Counted from the first letter of the stretch, positions 22,383 through 34,090 are shown. The stretch is 64,000 nucleotides of DNA from Poa pratensis (GCA_947311845.1 CAMZMU010000020.1:38176876-38240875), one strand, 5' to 3'. A program made the numbers and translations. The notes: generated by a model from the letters alone, not told the origin.

Positions 22383-22816
22383 GTGCGGGAGCGTAGAGAT
22401 CGATCGATTCATGCTATAAAAAAAAAAACTGCGGCTCGCGAGCCGGCCGAGCCGAGCCTCGAGCTTGCCGAGCCGAGCCGCGAGCCCGATTTCCAGGACT
22501 TTTTTAGAGACGAGCCGAGACAGGCTCGGCTCGAGTTTTGCCGAGCCTGACCGAGCCGAGCCTCGAGCCGGCTCGGCTCGGCTCGATTCCAGCCCTAGGT
22601 GCGGGAGCGTAGAGATCGATCGATTCATGCTATAAAAAAAAAAAAAACTGCGGCTCGCGAGCCGGCCGAGCCGAGCCTCGAGCTTGCCGAGCCGAGCCGC
22701 GAGCCCGATTTCCAGGACTTTTTTAGAGACGAGCCGAGCCAGGCTCGGCTCGAGTTTTGCCGAGCCTGACCGAGCCGAGCCTCGAGCCGGCTCGGCTCGG
22801 CTCGATTCCAGCCCTA
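22383..22816. repeat. Tandem duplication of the hAT right end, period 216 bp
   Basis: The unit starting GTGCGGGAGCGTAGAGATCG occurs at 22383 and again at 22599, each running through an A tract, CGGCTCGCGAGCCGGCC and the terminal GATTCCAGCCCTA. The two copies are nearly identical; they differ in A-tract length and in GAGACAGG against GAGCCAGG. The element thus has two right terminal inverted repeats. Confidence 0.9.
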
Positions 22817-22926
22817 CTTGTGTTCTGCGTTAGCTTATTTCTTTGTTCACAGCATGTTCCATGCATCACCCCGTCGTTGACGTGGCACTTCATATTTTAA
22901 GTGCACCCGTTAGACATAATATTGTA

Positions 22927-23049
22927 CAACCTCCGATCCATATTAATGGGCTCAACTTTATCTAGATACGGATGTATCTAGTTAAGTGTTTAGACTAGAT
23001 GTATCCGTATCTAGACAATGTTGAGGCCATTAATATGGATCGGAGGGAG
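22927..23049. mobile_element. Stowaway MITE, 123 bp
   Basis: The inverted ends CTCCGATCCATATTAATGGG and CCATTAATATGGATCGGAGG are flanked by TA. The interior is a near-perfect hairpin (GATACGGATGTATCTAG against CTAGATGTATCCGTATC). It belongs to the same family as 57243-57365. Confidence 0.88.
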
Positions 23050-23051
23050 TA

Positions 23052-24608
23052 CTAGAAAGTCTGGACGTGCTTTGCCGCGCCTGTTGTGCAGTTGTTAAAG
23101 CGGAGTTGAGTCCGTGAAGGTTGTCATGTGGCTCACTTCCTGCATAGGTATGTTTAGATTGGATGCTACATCTTGTTTGAGCGTATCAGGCGCTTTTCGT
23201 GTGTTTTTGCTTTCCAGAACAACAGCTTTTCCACAGCCCACAGCTGCTTATTTGAAAGCCACAGCCCAACCAAACAGCCTCTTAGTGTATTTGCTTTCCT
23301 GAACGTTTGTAGAAGGTGTAGCTCTCGTCTCGTGCAAGTCTCATTGCGGTATCTGGTTGCCGAAGCTGTGAGGCACATGCCGCAGATAAGTGAGACGACC
23401 GTTGTGCATAGAGTTGTAATAGCGTTGTAAAGAAACAGTCGTTTAGGAAACATAAACATGAACACCGAAATGAAACAACTTATACCTCTTAGAATAACAG
23501 CTCATAACACAACTGCGATCTAACATGCAAAAACCACAACGATAAGCAACGCCGACATAACCTTTGGAGGTAAATAGACCTGCCAGTTCTGTACACAATG
23601 AAAAACGAAGAAATTCAACACACCATTTTGCCGTGAAAAGCAAACAACGACCATACTTGCGTGACATCCGCTGCACCTTCTATTCCGATTACCATTAACA
23701 TGACACAAACAACAACCTAAAATTGAAGCCTCAGCCAACACAGTCTAAACAGGCAAACATAAACACTCCAAACCCTCTCCCACACAAAGAAATATAATGA
23801 CGCCCAACTGCTTTATATATAGTATCGATAAGACTGCAAAAACTTTGCTGACTCACTACCATGATCCTAGTTACACCACCCGTTGTCGATCCTACATTAT
23901 AAACAGCCCTACGACAAATAAAGACACGGGCTGTGCCCACGACCTATCACCAATCTACCCACACAAACATGGTCAACAATGCCCAAACCGACATAATCAG
24001 TCACACTTCACTACAGAAGAACCGGCTCCCGCATGGCGCAACACAGCGACTCCAATTTCATTGACAAAGAAAAAATGGCACCAATGCCCAGGAGCACCCG
24101 TTAAAAAATATTCGAGAACACCAACCTAAGACAAAACAACGCAACCAAATCCAACAGAGCGAAAAAAAGTGAGGCGTCACAACAAAGAACCCCAAAAAGG
24201 GGAGAACAAACACTCAAGGCAAGTACGACAACAACGCATGACAAACCTATCACAGAACGGACGAACCGCAGATCGAATCCACAATAGGGAGCAACGAACC
24301 GTCCCAGAAAAATCAACAAAAAATAACAAGCACGATCAGGAAAACACAGCCCCAAACAACACAGGAATGTGCACCACAGCAAGGATGAACTGGCCCAATC
24401 CTCTGTCTATACGCCCACCCTTCTATTCCCCTGTCGGTGAGAGAAATAATTGCCACCAAGCAAGAAAATCAAATTTTTATGTAAGCAAGTCTGATGGGGA
24501 GACGATGAATAATAATAAAACATGAAACTAAGAGTAAATTGAAGATTTATTCACATTCATAGCTTCACTGATAGGCATCCTGTGATTGATGTTCAAATAT
24601 CCTCTCCT
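23052..24608. other. Intergenic DNA, nothing firm
   Basis: A possible Tourist-like relic lies at about 23150-23281 (GGTATGTTTAGATTGG against an inverted GAGGCTGTTTGGTTGG). It lacks a clear target duplication. The region 23800-24420 is CA-rich on the plus strand with several open frames that I do not recognise and do not believe. Confidence 0.35.
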
Positions 24609-24610
24609 TA

Positions 24611-24834
24611 TACGACCTCCAACACCTTGTTCATGAAATAAACCGGCACAATCAGAAGAGAAACATTTACAGCGTGTTGATGTCAGAATAGCAAACAACA
24701 TCTAACATAGCCCGTATATAATAAAGCTATACGACCTCCAACACCTTGTTCATGAAATAAACCAGCACAATCAGAAGAGAAACAGTTACAGTGTGTTAAT
24801 GTCAGAATAGCAAACAACATCTAACATACCCCAA
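24611..24834 (+). repeat. Tandem duplication, period 119 bp
   Basis: The segment starting TACGACCTCCAACACCTTGT occurs at 24611 and 24730. Both copies run about 105 bases through GCAAACAACATCTAACATA with only a handful of differences (for example ACCGGCAC against ACCAGCAC). Confidence 0.85.
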
Positions 24835-26546
24835 CATACATGAAAACAACTTTTCATCGACATTTCAATCAACACTCTTGTAAGCATGATCCCTCTTCTT
24901 GAGTTAAAGATGTCGTACAAAACTATCGGTACAACAAGGTGAGGTCACCGAACTATATGAATCAAAACTTAAGATCAGCATGTACTACATAATTAAGAAG
25001 CTCGATTATGCAGTACAAAAAGACACACGCATGATTTCAGTTTATGTTTTTTTATGGCTGCATTCAGTTTGTTCATGGAGCGAATCTGAATATCCTAATC
25101 TGCTATAGAATACTAAGTGGTTGAACTGCAAATTTGTTGTGAGGGCTAAACAAATATGTAACCTCGAATGATATAGACCAGGCTCAGCACATACTTTATT
25201 TACTGAAACGACACAGGCCGTAATATCAAAAGAAGTGGCTAACAAATGTGAGTTCATACAGTTGTGCATGTAGAACGTACTCATATTCATAGTCATGATT
25301 CGATCTGCAGGGTCATCTTCCTGCACGCCTTACTATCAGCAATATCTTCTGTATAGAAACACCGCTCAAAAACTGAGCTCTAGAAAACACAAGCTGGTGG
25401 TGCTTCTACACTTCTGTTCTTAAATCTTCTTCTATGCTCATTAGTTTACCTTTTTTTTTTCGAGATTGACAGGGGGAATAAAATTCCCCACTGTTTGTTG
25501 CATTCATCGAAAAGTAGCCTGGTGGGCCATGTTCTTACAACGGATGGAGAAATTTACAGGGGGATACAAGGGAAGAGAGAAAACAACGAAAATACAAGAA
25601 AAAAAGACAACTAGAAGAGGAGAAGCAAGAGCCACCAAGAGACACAAGAGGTGAGGGGTGCAGTCGAGGGATCACAATGCCAAGACTCGGCAATCAGCCT
25701 CACGCACCGCACCGGCATGCGACTCGAACCCCACGGCACAACTCAGGAGCACCACCATCATCATCGGAGTGTCAAGCCTAGTACCTAGCACTACCCTAAA
25801 TAGGGAGCTCCGCCACGGAGATCGAGACGAAAGCAGGTGGGGGAGACATACATTGCGTCGTCAAAGAGCAAAGGTGAGTCAGGACGCCACCAAGAGCACG
25901 AAGCTCCCACACCGCAACAGCAACCACTGGAGGCTCTAGGGCAAGAACATCCATGTGGCCGAGACCACGCGGAGTCCCGCCGAAGCGAGAAACACACCAC
26001 CATCGGCCCCAAGATAGCCGCACCACCACCACCAAAACTCAGCACCGTCAGCACACGCATCGACAAAAGCCATACTACTTTTTGGGTCTCCAAGATGACG
26101 CCTCTAAGGAGGTAGTGTTGTCCAGGGCACAACACCGACATCCGATCCGGTGAGCCGGGTCAAGGTTTTCACCTGGAGACCACCAAAGTACTGTAGGTGC
26201 TGGAGCTCCACAACGGCACCTCCTGCGAGAAAACGACGTCAAAAGACACCGCTGCCGCCGGCAACGACAAAGTCGATGCAGGGTTCTCACCCGGAGTTTG
26301 AGCACAACCCTACAGATGAAGGCAGTCGATCTCCACCCACGACCGCTGCAGCCAATCACACCTCGCGGAGACTACACACGACCAACCATCAACACCAGCA
26401 CCAGATCCACCAGGGCTGCCGGACGCAGCGCCAACCACCGCACCCCACCAAGCACCATGCCGACAAAGGTGGAGGAGCACTACCCGAGGCTTAGAACCAC
26501 CATGATTCTAGGCTGCGATCCTGCAACACACGCGACGAGCACCAAG

Positions 26547-28286
26547 TGATGCATGTAAAATGCATACATGAACTTTGCATTATATTACTTATATTTCAAT
26601 CATATTTGCATCATATAAGGGTTATATCATTGATTTATATTGATTTTGGGAATATTTCATTGTTTCCCTATTTTTCTGGAATTAACCCTGCACAGGCAGA
26701 AAACCCTATTTTCTATATTTTGATGTTTCAGGGACCCAAACGACGTCCAAATGACCTAATAATTTACGAGCATCAGTTTTTGGAAGGAACAAAGCGTGGG
26801 AGCGAAGGAAGCGAACAAACGGAGGCCCGAGGGCCAAGAGGGTGGCCCACGCGGCCAGATTCCTGGCCGCGTGGGACCCACCATCTGGGGCCTCGGAGCT
26901 CCGTTGCCGTCGATCTTTTTTCCCGAGCCTCCGTCTTGACCTAAAAACGACTATAAAAATAGTCCCCGACGCCCTTCGGAAAGGAGCGCCGCGAAACACA
27001 GAAACCACGAAACAGAGACCTGGAGTTGCAGATTGGAGGGGGAAAACTCCGGCGGGGCGCTGCCGGCGTGGTCTCCATCTTCTCCAACGACTTCTCCACC
27101 GTCTCCATGATGAAGAGGGAGTAGTCCACCCCTGGACTATGGGTTTGTGGAAGTAACTTATGTATCTCTCCTCTCTTGAGCTTCACTAATTAGTACCGTA
27201 TGAGCTGCTGAACATGATTACGGTCATCTATGTAATACCTTTGTGGTGGATCTTTTTATGAGTTAATATATGTTTGAGATTGCAATAGTTTTGTTTCAGT
27301 TATGAAAGTAGATGCATATTATGTACCCCGTTCTTGTTTACTTGTTATGATCAAGCATGTGTATGAGAGCGTGTGAGGGGAACGTGTGCATTAGTTGGAG
27401 TAACGGGGGTGGCTAGTGCGGTGAACGTGAGAGAAAGTTCCGCGATCCACTTGGGTGTTTACCTTACTTTGTTGCCTCACTAGGGATAAAGAAAAATACC
27501 TTGCTACCGGAGATGTGGGTGTGACCATTGCCACTACTCCATGACTAGATCTAGCATGTTCTTATTTTAACTTCATGTCATGAAACTTAATGCTATGCTC
27601 TGATTTATCTTAATTACTAAGGTGTTATGATTTAGTTCGCATCTTGGTGGAGTATAAGAGAGATTAATAAACAAAAGATCTCTATGTTAGGACGTGATGC
27701 CCATATAATTAGTAACTTGTCATGAAACCTTTTTGTTGCAATCTCATATGTCAATTCTAGTGTTCCATTGTCTACCACTTTATTAAAGAGAGAGTGCATT
27801 TGTGAAACCATGAACCCCGGTCCATTTTTAATCATAAGAAACACCTTTCCAACAACTTTTATCCACTTTACATTTTCTGCCATTTAAAAATCCGAAAATA
27901 CAAAAACACTTTTACATCTTGCATTCACAATACAAAACCCAAAAATATCATCCATCATTGTTTCCACCATCCTTGCATATTTATTTATCATCATTGCATA
28001 TTTATTTACTGTTTTGCATTCATTATTTTTCATATCATTCTCACACCTTGTGCTTGACAACCACTTGGTGAGGTTGAGGGCACAAACAATTTACTTTGTT
28101 TTGTAGGTTTTCAAGAGAAGGATAAGAAGATAAATCTTTCACTACTGATTCCCCGAGAGTTCGATATTAAACCCTCGAGTCACCCCTCGTGGGGAAAACC
28201 GTCTTTCCTATACTATACACTCTGCACTTGGAGTCTCAACCTAACCCATATTCTTTTGACGCAGGTAACTACGTCAAGGGCCATCA
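26547..28286 (+). repeat. 5' LTR of the Gypsy element
   Basis: It starts TGATGCATGT and ends GGCCATCA. A TATA-like CTATAAAAATAG lies near 26951. It aligns end to end with 32351-34090. I count about one substitution but about eleven one- or two-base indels between them. Confidence 0.95.
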
Positions 28287-28297
28287 AGACAGTTTTC

Positions 28298-28315
28298 TGG
28301 CGCCGTTGCCGGGGA
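28298..28315 (+). promoter_or_regulatory. Primer-binding site (tRNA-Asp)
   Basis: TGGCGCCGTTGCCGGGGA, 11 bases after the LTR, is the complement of the plant tRNA-Asp 3' end. This primer is common among grass Gypsy families. Confidence 0.85.
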
Positions 28316-28617
28316 ATCATTGCTGTAAAGGTTTATCCAAGGGTATCTCACAACAAAGTCAACTTCATCACCAACTTGTGCAAACACCTAAGCTTGGGGA
28401 GGTTGCACCTACGTGAGCATCATCTTATCCATCTTTACCTTCAAAGCATTTTATTTTGTTTTGTTATTGTCTTGCATATCATATTTATATTTCGGTTTGC
28501 ATTTTTATTTTCAGTTTTGCATTTTGTGTTGCATTTGTTATTTCGGTTTGCATTGTTTAGTGTCATTTTATTTTCAGTTTTGCATAAAAAATTAAAAAAC
28601 ACATAAAAACTTGCATA

Positions 28618-29364
28618 ATGGAAAAGAGAACCTTTTGGCCATTTAGTGTTAAGAACTTTCCTCAAAATATGAATATCCCTGTTGAAAAATTTGAAGTAGA
28701 TCATAATATCACTAAAATGATTTATGAACACCGTTTTTATGGGAAACCCAAGGAAGATCCTATACTTCATCTTAAGAAGTTTAATGAAAGATGCAAAGTG
28801 TTAAATTTGAACCATGCCAATGTTAATATGATTAAAGTTAAGCTTTTTCCCTACTCCCTAGCTGGAAAAGCCTTAGATTGGATATTAAGATGGCCACCTG
28901 GAAACTTTAGCACTTGGTTTAATTTAAAAGCTTCATTCATTGAAAGATTTTGTTCCACTGAAACAGTTTGTAATTTGAGACAAATAGTTATCACCTTTAA
29001 ACAAGAAGAGGATGAACCTTTGGTAAAAACATGGGAAAGGTTTAGAGGTATAGCTTTTGGAATGGAACATGGTCTTAGAGATTGGATGCTCATGCATATA
29101 TTTTATAGAGGATTGTCTGAAACCTCTAGAGTCTTTTTGGATAATGAATGTGGGGGTTCTTTTATGAATACTACTGCTGCTAACACTCATATTCTACTTG
29201 ATGGCTTGCTTTTGGAAGTGAAAATTAAAGAAAGTTTAGAAAAAGCCCAAGTACCAGAAGATGTTTTTGATGACCGTCATGAAATATTTAATCTATATAA
29301 TAGGGAAGAAAAGTTGAGGAAGTTAAAATGCTTAGTGAAGTCAAGGAACCATTGCTTGACTTAG
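28618..29364 (+). CDS. Gypsy Gag protein (retrotrans_gag domain)
   Basis: ATG 28618 opens a 248-codon frame. The central part matches the retrotransposon Gag capsid-like domain: DPILHLKKFNERCKVLNLNH, VKLFPYSLAGKALDWI, WFNLKASFIERFCSTETVC, LVKTWERFRGIAFGMEHGL, IFYRGLSETSRVFLDN. No CCHC knuckle is seen before the frame ends. The frame gives way to the protease frame near 29300; the overlapping plus-one frame (EEVKMLSEVKEPLLDLE) reads on smoothly. This suggests that a single base is missing or extra in the GGGAAGAAAAG stretch. Gag would form the virus-like particle that packages element RNA. Confidence 0.85.
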   Translation: MEKRTFWPFSVKNFPQNMNIPVEKFEVDHNITKMIYEHRFYGKPKEDPILHLKKFNERCKVLNLNHANVNMIKVKLFPYSLAGKALDWILRWPPGNFSTWFNLKASFIERFCSTETVCNLRQIVITFKQEEDEPLVKTWERFRGIAFGMEHGLRDWMLMHIFYRGLSETSRVFLDNECGGSFMNTTAANTHILLDGLLLEVKIKESLEKAQVPEDVFDDRHEIFNLYNREEKLRKLKCLVKSRNHCLT

Positions 29365-29963
29365 AGAATTGTAGCTTGCATGAATTAATATCTATCTTAC
29401 AAAAATTTGCAAGTGATCCTTCCATTAATGTTAACCAAGCAGGTTTTGGTTCTTATATTGCTAATCATGTTTTAAAAGAAAAGATTGCTAGGTACAACCA
29501 AGAAGCTATGATACCACCTAAGCTTGGGGATATATGGATTCCCAAAGTACTAGTAACCATTGGAAAAGAGACACACCATGCTATATTAGATCTAGGATCT
29601 AGTGTCTCTGTTTTATCTAAAGAATTATATGAAGTTCTTGAATTAAAGAATCTTGAAAAATGCTCTATTGAACTTGCACTTGCTGATGATTCCATTAAAC
29701 ATGCTTTAGGAAAAGTAAGTGATGTTATGGTAGAGTTGCATATGACATTTGTACCTGTTGATTTTCTAATCATGGATATGGGGAATAAAACCTCTAGTCC
29801 AATTATTCTTGGAAGACCTTTTCTTCGTACCACAGGTGCTATCATTGATTCAAAAGAAGGGAATGTGAAGTTTCAGTTTCCACACAAGAAGTGCATGGAA
29901 CACTTCCCAAGGAAGAGGGACACATCAAAGTTCAAGCTCCCTCATGAGCTTCGTCCACAATAA
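29328..29963 (+). CDS. Gypsy aspartic protease, end of the coding region
   Basis: The frame of 211 codons has the retropepsin-like core HAILDLGSSVSVLSKELYEV (catalytic Asp-Leu-Gly) and ILGRPFLRTTGAIIDSKEG, the typical flap and C-terminal block of Gypsy proteases. It ends at a natural-looking stop after PHELRPQ, where autonomous relatives would continue into reverse transcriptase. Its ATG at 29328 is probably internal to a Gag-protease fusion. Confidence 0.85.
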   Translation: MLSEVKEPLLDLENCSLHELISILQKFASDPSINVNQAGFGSYIANHVLKEKIARYNQEAMIPPKLGDIWIPKVLVTIGKETHHAILDLGSSVSVLSKELYEVLELKNLEKCSIELALADDSIKHALGKVSDVMVELHMTFVPVDFLIMDMGNKTSSPIILGRPFLRTTGAIIDSKEGNVKFQFPHKKCMEHFPRKRDTSKFKLPHELRPQ

Positions 29964-32336
29964 ATATCAAGTAAGAAGCCTAGCTACATGGCTATAAAGA
30001 AAGCGCTTTACGGGAGGCAACCCGGTTGTTTTTATTTTTGATTTTCTTTGTGTCCTCTTGCTGTAACAAGAGACTTAGTTTTTAGTTTTGTTTCTGGAAT
30101 TTTTAATAAAGTGCCAAGTTTTACCTATTTTGGTTTGAAAAAGTTGCTATTTGCATTCGGAGATTTTATTCCAGCACGAATCTGTGCACGGTATGATTTT
30201 TAATTCCTATTCTGTAACTCCGAATGAGCTGATATTTGAACTGTAGTTGCAACTTTTCATCCTCTGTAAGCATGAATTTTTCAGAATTTTTCGACATATT
30301 TAAGTAGGGTAGAAAAATACGTTTTGCTGCTGCTGTTTTTCTGGACAGATTCTGTCCCATTTTGTTTGATGCATTCTTTGAACTTTTAACTTGAATCTTT
30401 TTATCCAATTGAGTTTATAAGTAGGCATACAACATTATACACTTTCTGGACATTCATATGAATTTTTGTTTAAGGATTTTATGCAGCAAGTAATTCATTT
30501 GTCTATCACTACTAATGTCACCCCACAGAAAAGAAATGGGAGAAACGGTGTTTTGAAGTTTTTTCACAGGGATTAGAGGAGATGCACCAAGAGCTATCCA
30601 AGGATGGTGAAGACCATAAGCTTGGGGATGTGAAGACAACCCCACTGGACCAACACACTCTCGGTTTGCACACGTCTAACTTCTGTTTTTCGATCAATGC
30701 ACTTTATCGCATAAACTTGGAGCGTCTTTTATTTGCTTTTTATTTCGGTTTGATTTTTGTTTGTCTTGAGACCACCACTATCATTTATATATGAGAGAGC
30801 TACTGGAAATTTGGGTTGAATTAAGTTGGATGCTATTAAAAAGATTGGGAAAGGGATGTTTGAGTTGATTCAAAAAGATACATATAGTTGCATGATTCAT
30901 GTGCTTTTAATGAATTAATTTGCAAGTGTTTTATCAAGAGCTATCTTTTATTCATGTTTTGATGCTGAATGTTACTTTACTTTGTTTAACATGGATTGGT
31001 TAGTTCTATGGACACTTATGCATGCATTTAGACGGTCAACTTTCTCCCTCTTGCTAGCCCAAAAATTCCAACAAGTAAAAACTTGTTTTCCAACACCTTC
31101 AACCAAAGTTTTTCCAGTGAGTCCACCATATCTACCTATTAGCTTTATGCTATTCCGAGTATGTTTATCATGTTATTTTGTATTATCTATACTTCTGAAT
31201 TAAAATGCTTATGTTATTGATTGTTATGGGAAAAGTTGGTTAAAGAGCTCTCACGAACTTGATGCACACCTTACTTTTATTGCACTTAATAAACATGACC
31301 CATTGTGATTAAAATTATGAAGTTGTGAGCTTGACAAGAGTCTTGGTTGGGAGTTAGCTCATATGTGCTGTCACATGGCAAGCTTTCAACGTGCTCTTTA
31401 TATTTTGTTGATATCATGTACTTTTGTTTATGGATGCTTATCATGGTGCCAAATAAATGTGGAAACTTAGTAAGTTTAATGAGTTTGTATAAATGGCTAG
31501 AGAGACGCCTGGGCCGCTAATCTAAGCCATGCATCATTCATGGTGGAAATTTACTTACATGCTATGGTGAACCTTCAGTGATGCACCCCACAATAAAAAG
31601 CTATACCAATAGTAAATAAAAAGGGTGTGGAGATTGTTCATTTTGTTTGTTTGTCTTGTCATTTTGACATGGGCTTGTTCCATGTCCTGGGACAAGAGGT
31701 ACCCCAGTTGACGCTCTTGATGACGCTATTATATTACTTACAATGACCTTAACTTGAACTTGCTTTTGTGTCCCAAGTTGAGTAACACCGTGGTGTAGGT
31801 ACTCGTATTCACGGGGCATGAGACATTCAACCCATACTTTGTCAAGCATACTACTCATATTTGCTTTCACTTTAAACTTTAACCATTCAAGATGCTATGA
31901 TAGGGGTAATGAGAGCTTGACACCAATGAATACCACATTGCAAACATTAACTTAAGTAGAAGCATTTGGAAGTTAGATGAAACTTATTCATGTTTTACCT
32001 CTACTCATTATATATCTTTCCAAAGTGTCCACCTTTTATATTCAGATTTACAAGAATACTCTATGACCATTATAGGATGTTTTTACTTTTCATTATGCAT
32101 ACATTTGGTCCATAGTACTTTCTTCTATGTTACACTTTGTGAATTATCATTGAACATCCTTACATTGAATATTTGATATCACTTCATAATCTATCTTGTA
32201 TATTGCTACTCCTTTGAAGAATGAATCATTTGACTCTATGTAGCAATAGTAATCATCTTTGATATCCTTTGATAGTATTAAATTGCAAAGTCCATGTTAG
32301 TTTTATCACCTTCATACTCGAGGACGAGTATAGGTT
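29964..32336 (+). other. Long non-coding interior of the Gypsy element
   Basis: About 2.4 kb between the protease stop and the polypurine tract has no long frame and no reverse transcriptase, RNase H or integrase motif on either strand. It is T-rich. An AAGCTTGGGGATGTGAAGAC block near 30617 resembles the AAGCTTGGGGATGT of the polypurine tract, and similar AAGCTTGGGGA strings occur at 28390 and 29520. Confidence 0.7.
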
Positions 32337-32350
32337 AAGCTTGGGGATGT
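32337..32350 (+). promoter_or_regulatory. Polypurine tract of the Gypsy element
   Basis: AAGCTTGGGGATGT lies immediately upstream of the 3' LTR start TGATGCATG, the position of plus-strand priming. Confidence 0.7.
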
Positions 32351-34090
32351 TGATGCATGTAAAATGCATACATGAACTTTGCATTATATTACTTATATTT
32401 CAATCATATTTGCATCATATAAGGGTTATATCATTGTTTATATTGATTTTGGGAATATTTCATTGTTTCCCTATTTTTCTGGAATTAACCCTGCACAGGC
32501 AGAAAACCCTATTTTCTATATTTTGATGTTTCAGGGACCCAAACGACGTCCAAATGACCTAAAATTTACGAGCATCAGTTTTTGGAAGGAACAAAGCGTG
32601 GGAGCGAAGGAAGCGAACAAACGGAGGCCCGAGGGCCAGAAGAGGGTGGCCCACGCGGCCAGATTCCTGGCCGCGTGGGACCCACCATCTGGGCCTCGGG
32701 CTCCGTTGCCGTCGATCTTTTTTCCCGAGCCTCCGTCTTGACCTAAAAACGACTATAAAAATAGTCCCCGACGCCCTTCGGAAAGGAGCGCCGCAGAAAC
32801 ACAGAAACCACGAAACAGAGACCTGGAGTTGCAGATTGGAGGGGGAAAACTCCGGCGGGGCGCTGCCGGCGTGGTCTCCATCTTCTCCAACGACTTCTCC
32901 ACCGTCTCCATGATGAAGAGGGAGTAGTCCACCCCTGGACTATGGGTTTGTGGAAGTAACTTATGTATCTCTCCTCTCTTGAGCTTCACTAATTAGTACC
33001 GTATGAGCTGCTGAACATGATTACGGTCATCTATGTAATACCTTTGTGGTGGATCTTTTTATGAGTTAATATATGTTTGAGATTGCAATAGTTTTGTTTC
33101 AGTTATGAAAGTAGATGCATATTATGTACCCCGTTCTTGTTTACTTGTTTGATCAAGCATGTGTATGAGAGCGTGTGAGGGGGAACGTGTGCATTAGTTG
33201 GAGTAACGGGGGGTGGCTAGTGCGGTGAACGTGAGAGAAAGTTCCGCGATCCACTTGGGTGTTTACCTTACTTTGTTGCCTCACTAGGGATAAAGAAAAA
33301 TACCTTGCTACCGGAGATGTGGGTGTGACCATTGCCACTACTCCATGACTAGATCTAGCATGTTCTTATTTTAACTTCATGTCATGAACTTAATGCTATG
33401 CTCTGATTTATCTTAATTACTAAGGTGTTATGATTTAGTTCGCATCTTGGTGGAGTATAAGAGAGATTAATAAACAAAAGATCTCTATGTTAGGACGTGA
33501 TGCCCATATAATTAGTAACTTGTCATGAAACCTTTTTGTTGCAATCTCATATGTCAATTCTAGTGTTCCATTGTCTACCACTTTATTAAAGAGAGAGTGC
33601 ATTTGTGAAACCATGAACCCCGGTCCATTTTTAATCATAAGAAACACCTTTCCAACAACTTTTATCCACTTTACATTTTCTGCCATTTAAAAATCCGAAA
33701 ATACAAAAACACTTTTACATCTTGCATTCACAATACAAAACCCAAAAATATCATCCATCATTGTTTCCACCATCCTTGCATATTTATTTATCATCATTGC
33801 ATATTTATTTACTGTTTTGCATTTATTATCTTTTCATATCATTCTCACACCTTGTGCTTGACAACCACTTGGTGAGGTTGAGGGCACAAACAATTTACTT
33901 TGTTTTGTAGGTTTTCAAGAGAAGGATAAGAAGATAAATCTTTCACTACTGATTCCCCGAGAGTTCGATATTAAACCCTCGAGTCACCCCTCGTGGGGAA
34001 AACCGTCTTTCCTATACTATACACTCTGCACTTGGAGTCTCAACCTAACCCATATTCTTTTGACGCAGGTAACTACGTCAAGGGCCATCA
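32351..34090 (+). repeat. 3' LTR of the Gypsy element
   Basis: This is the second 1,740-bp LTR copy, from TGATGCATGT to GGCCATCA, followed at once by the CCAAG target duplication. Confidence 0.95.

Larger units (their letters stand above)
20874..22816. mobile_element. hAT-like element (1,943 bp) carrying captured gene fragments
   Basis: The ends are TAGGGCTGGA and, inverted, TAGGGCTGGAAT, followed by subterminal runs of GGCTCGGCTCG/CGAGCCGAGCC. The element is bounded by perfect 8-bp copies of CTTGTGTT (20866-20873 and 22817-22824); an 8-bp duplication is the hAT hallmark. There is no transposase. The interior holds, on the minus strand, a trihelix segment, a promoter-like piece and a kinase-like exon. 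The right terminal 216-218 bases are present twice in tandem. Loss of a transposase and gain of host exons fit transduplication, as in Pack-type elements. Confidence 0.88.
26547..34090 (+). mobile_element. Non-autonomous Gypsy LTR retrotransposon (7,544 bp)
   Basis: Two 1,740-bp LTRs beginning TGATGCATGTAAAATGCAT and ending AAGGGCCATCA enclose 4,064 bases. A perfect 5-bp duplication CCAAG flanks it (26542-26546, 34091-34095). A primer-binding site complementary to tRNA-Asp follows the left LTR and a purine-rich tract precedes the right one. Only Gag and an aspartic protease are encoded; no reverse transcriptase, RNase H or integrase is seen in the 2.4 kb after the protease. It must have been copied by a partner element. 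Base substitutions between the LTRs are very few, so the insertion is young. Confidence 0.95.

Noticed and set aside
23797..24525. Plus-strand frames of 110 and 118 codons
   Set aside because: Asn/Lys/Thr-rich translation of CA-rich DNA, no motif, no splice or promoter context.
26075..26494. Open frames on both strands near 26.1-26.5 kb as genes
   Set aside because: All frames are rich in Pro/His/Arg or Cys/Arg with no domain; they belong to the retroposon body.
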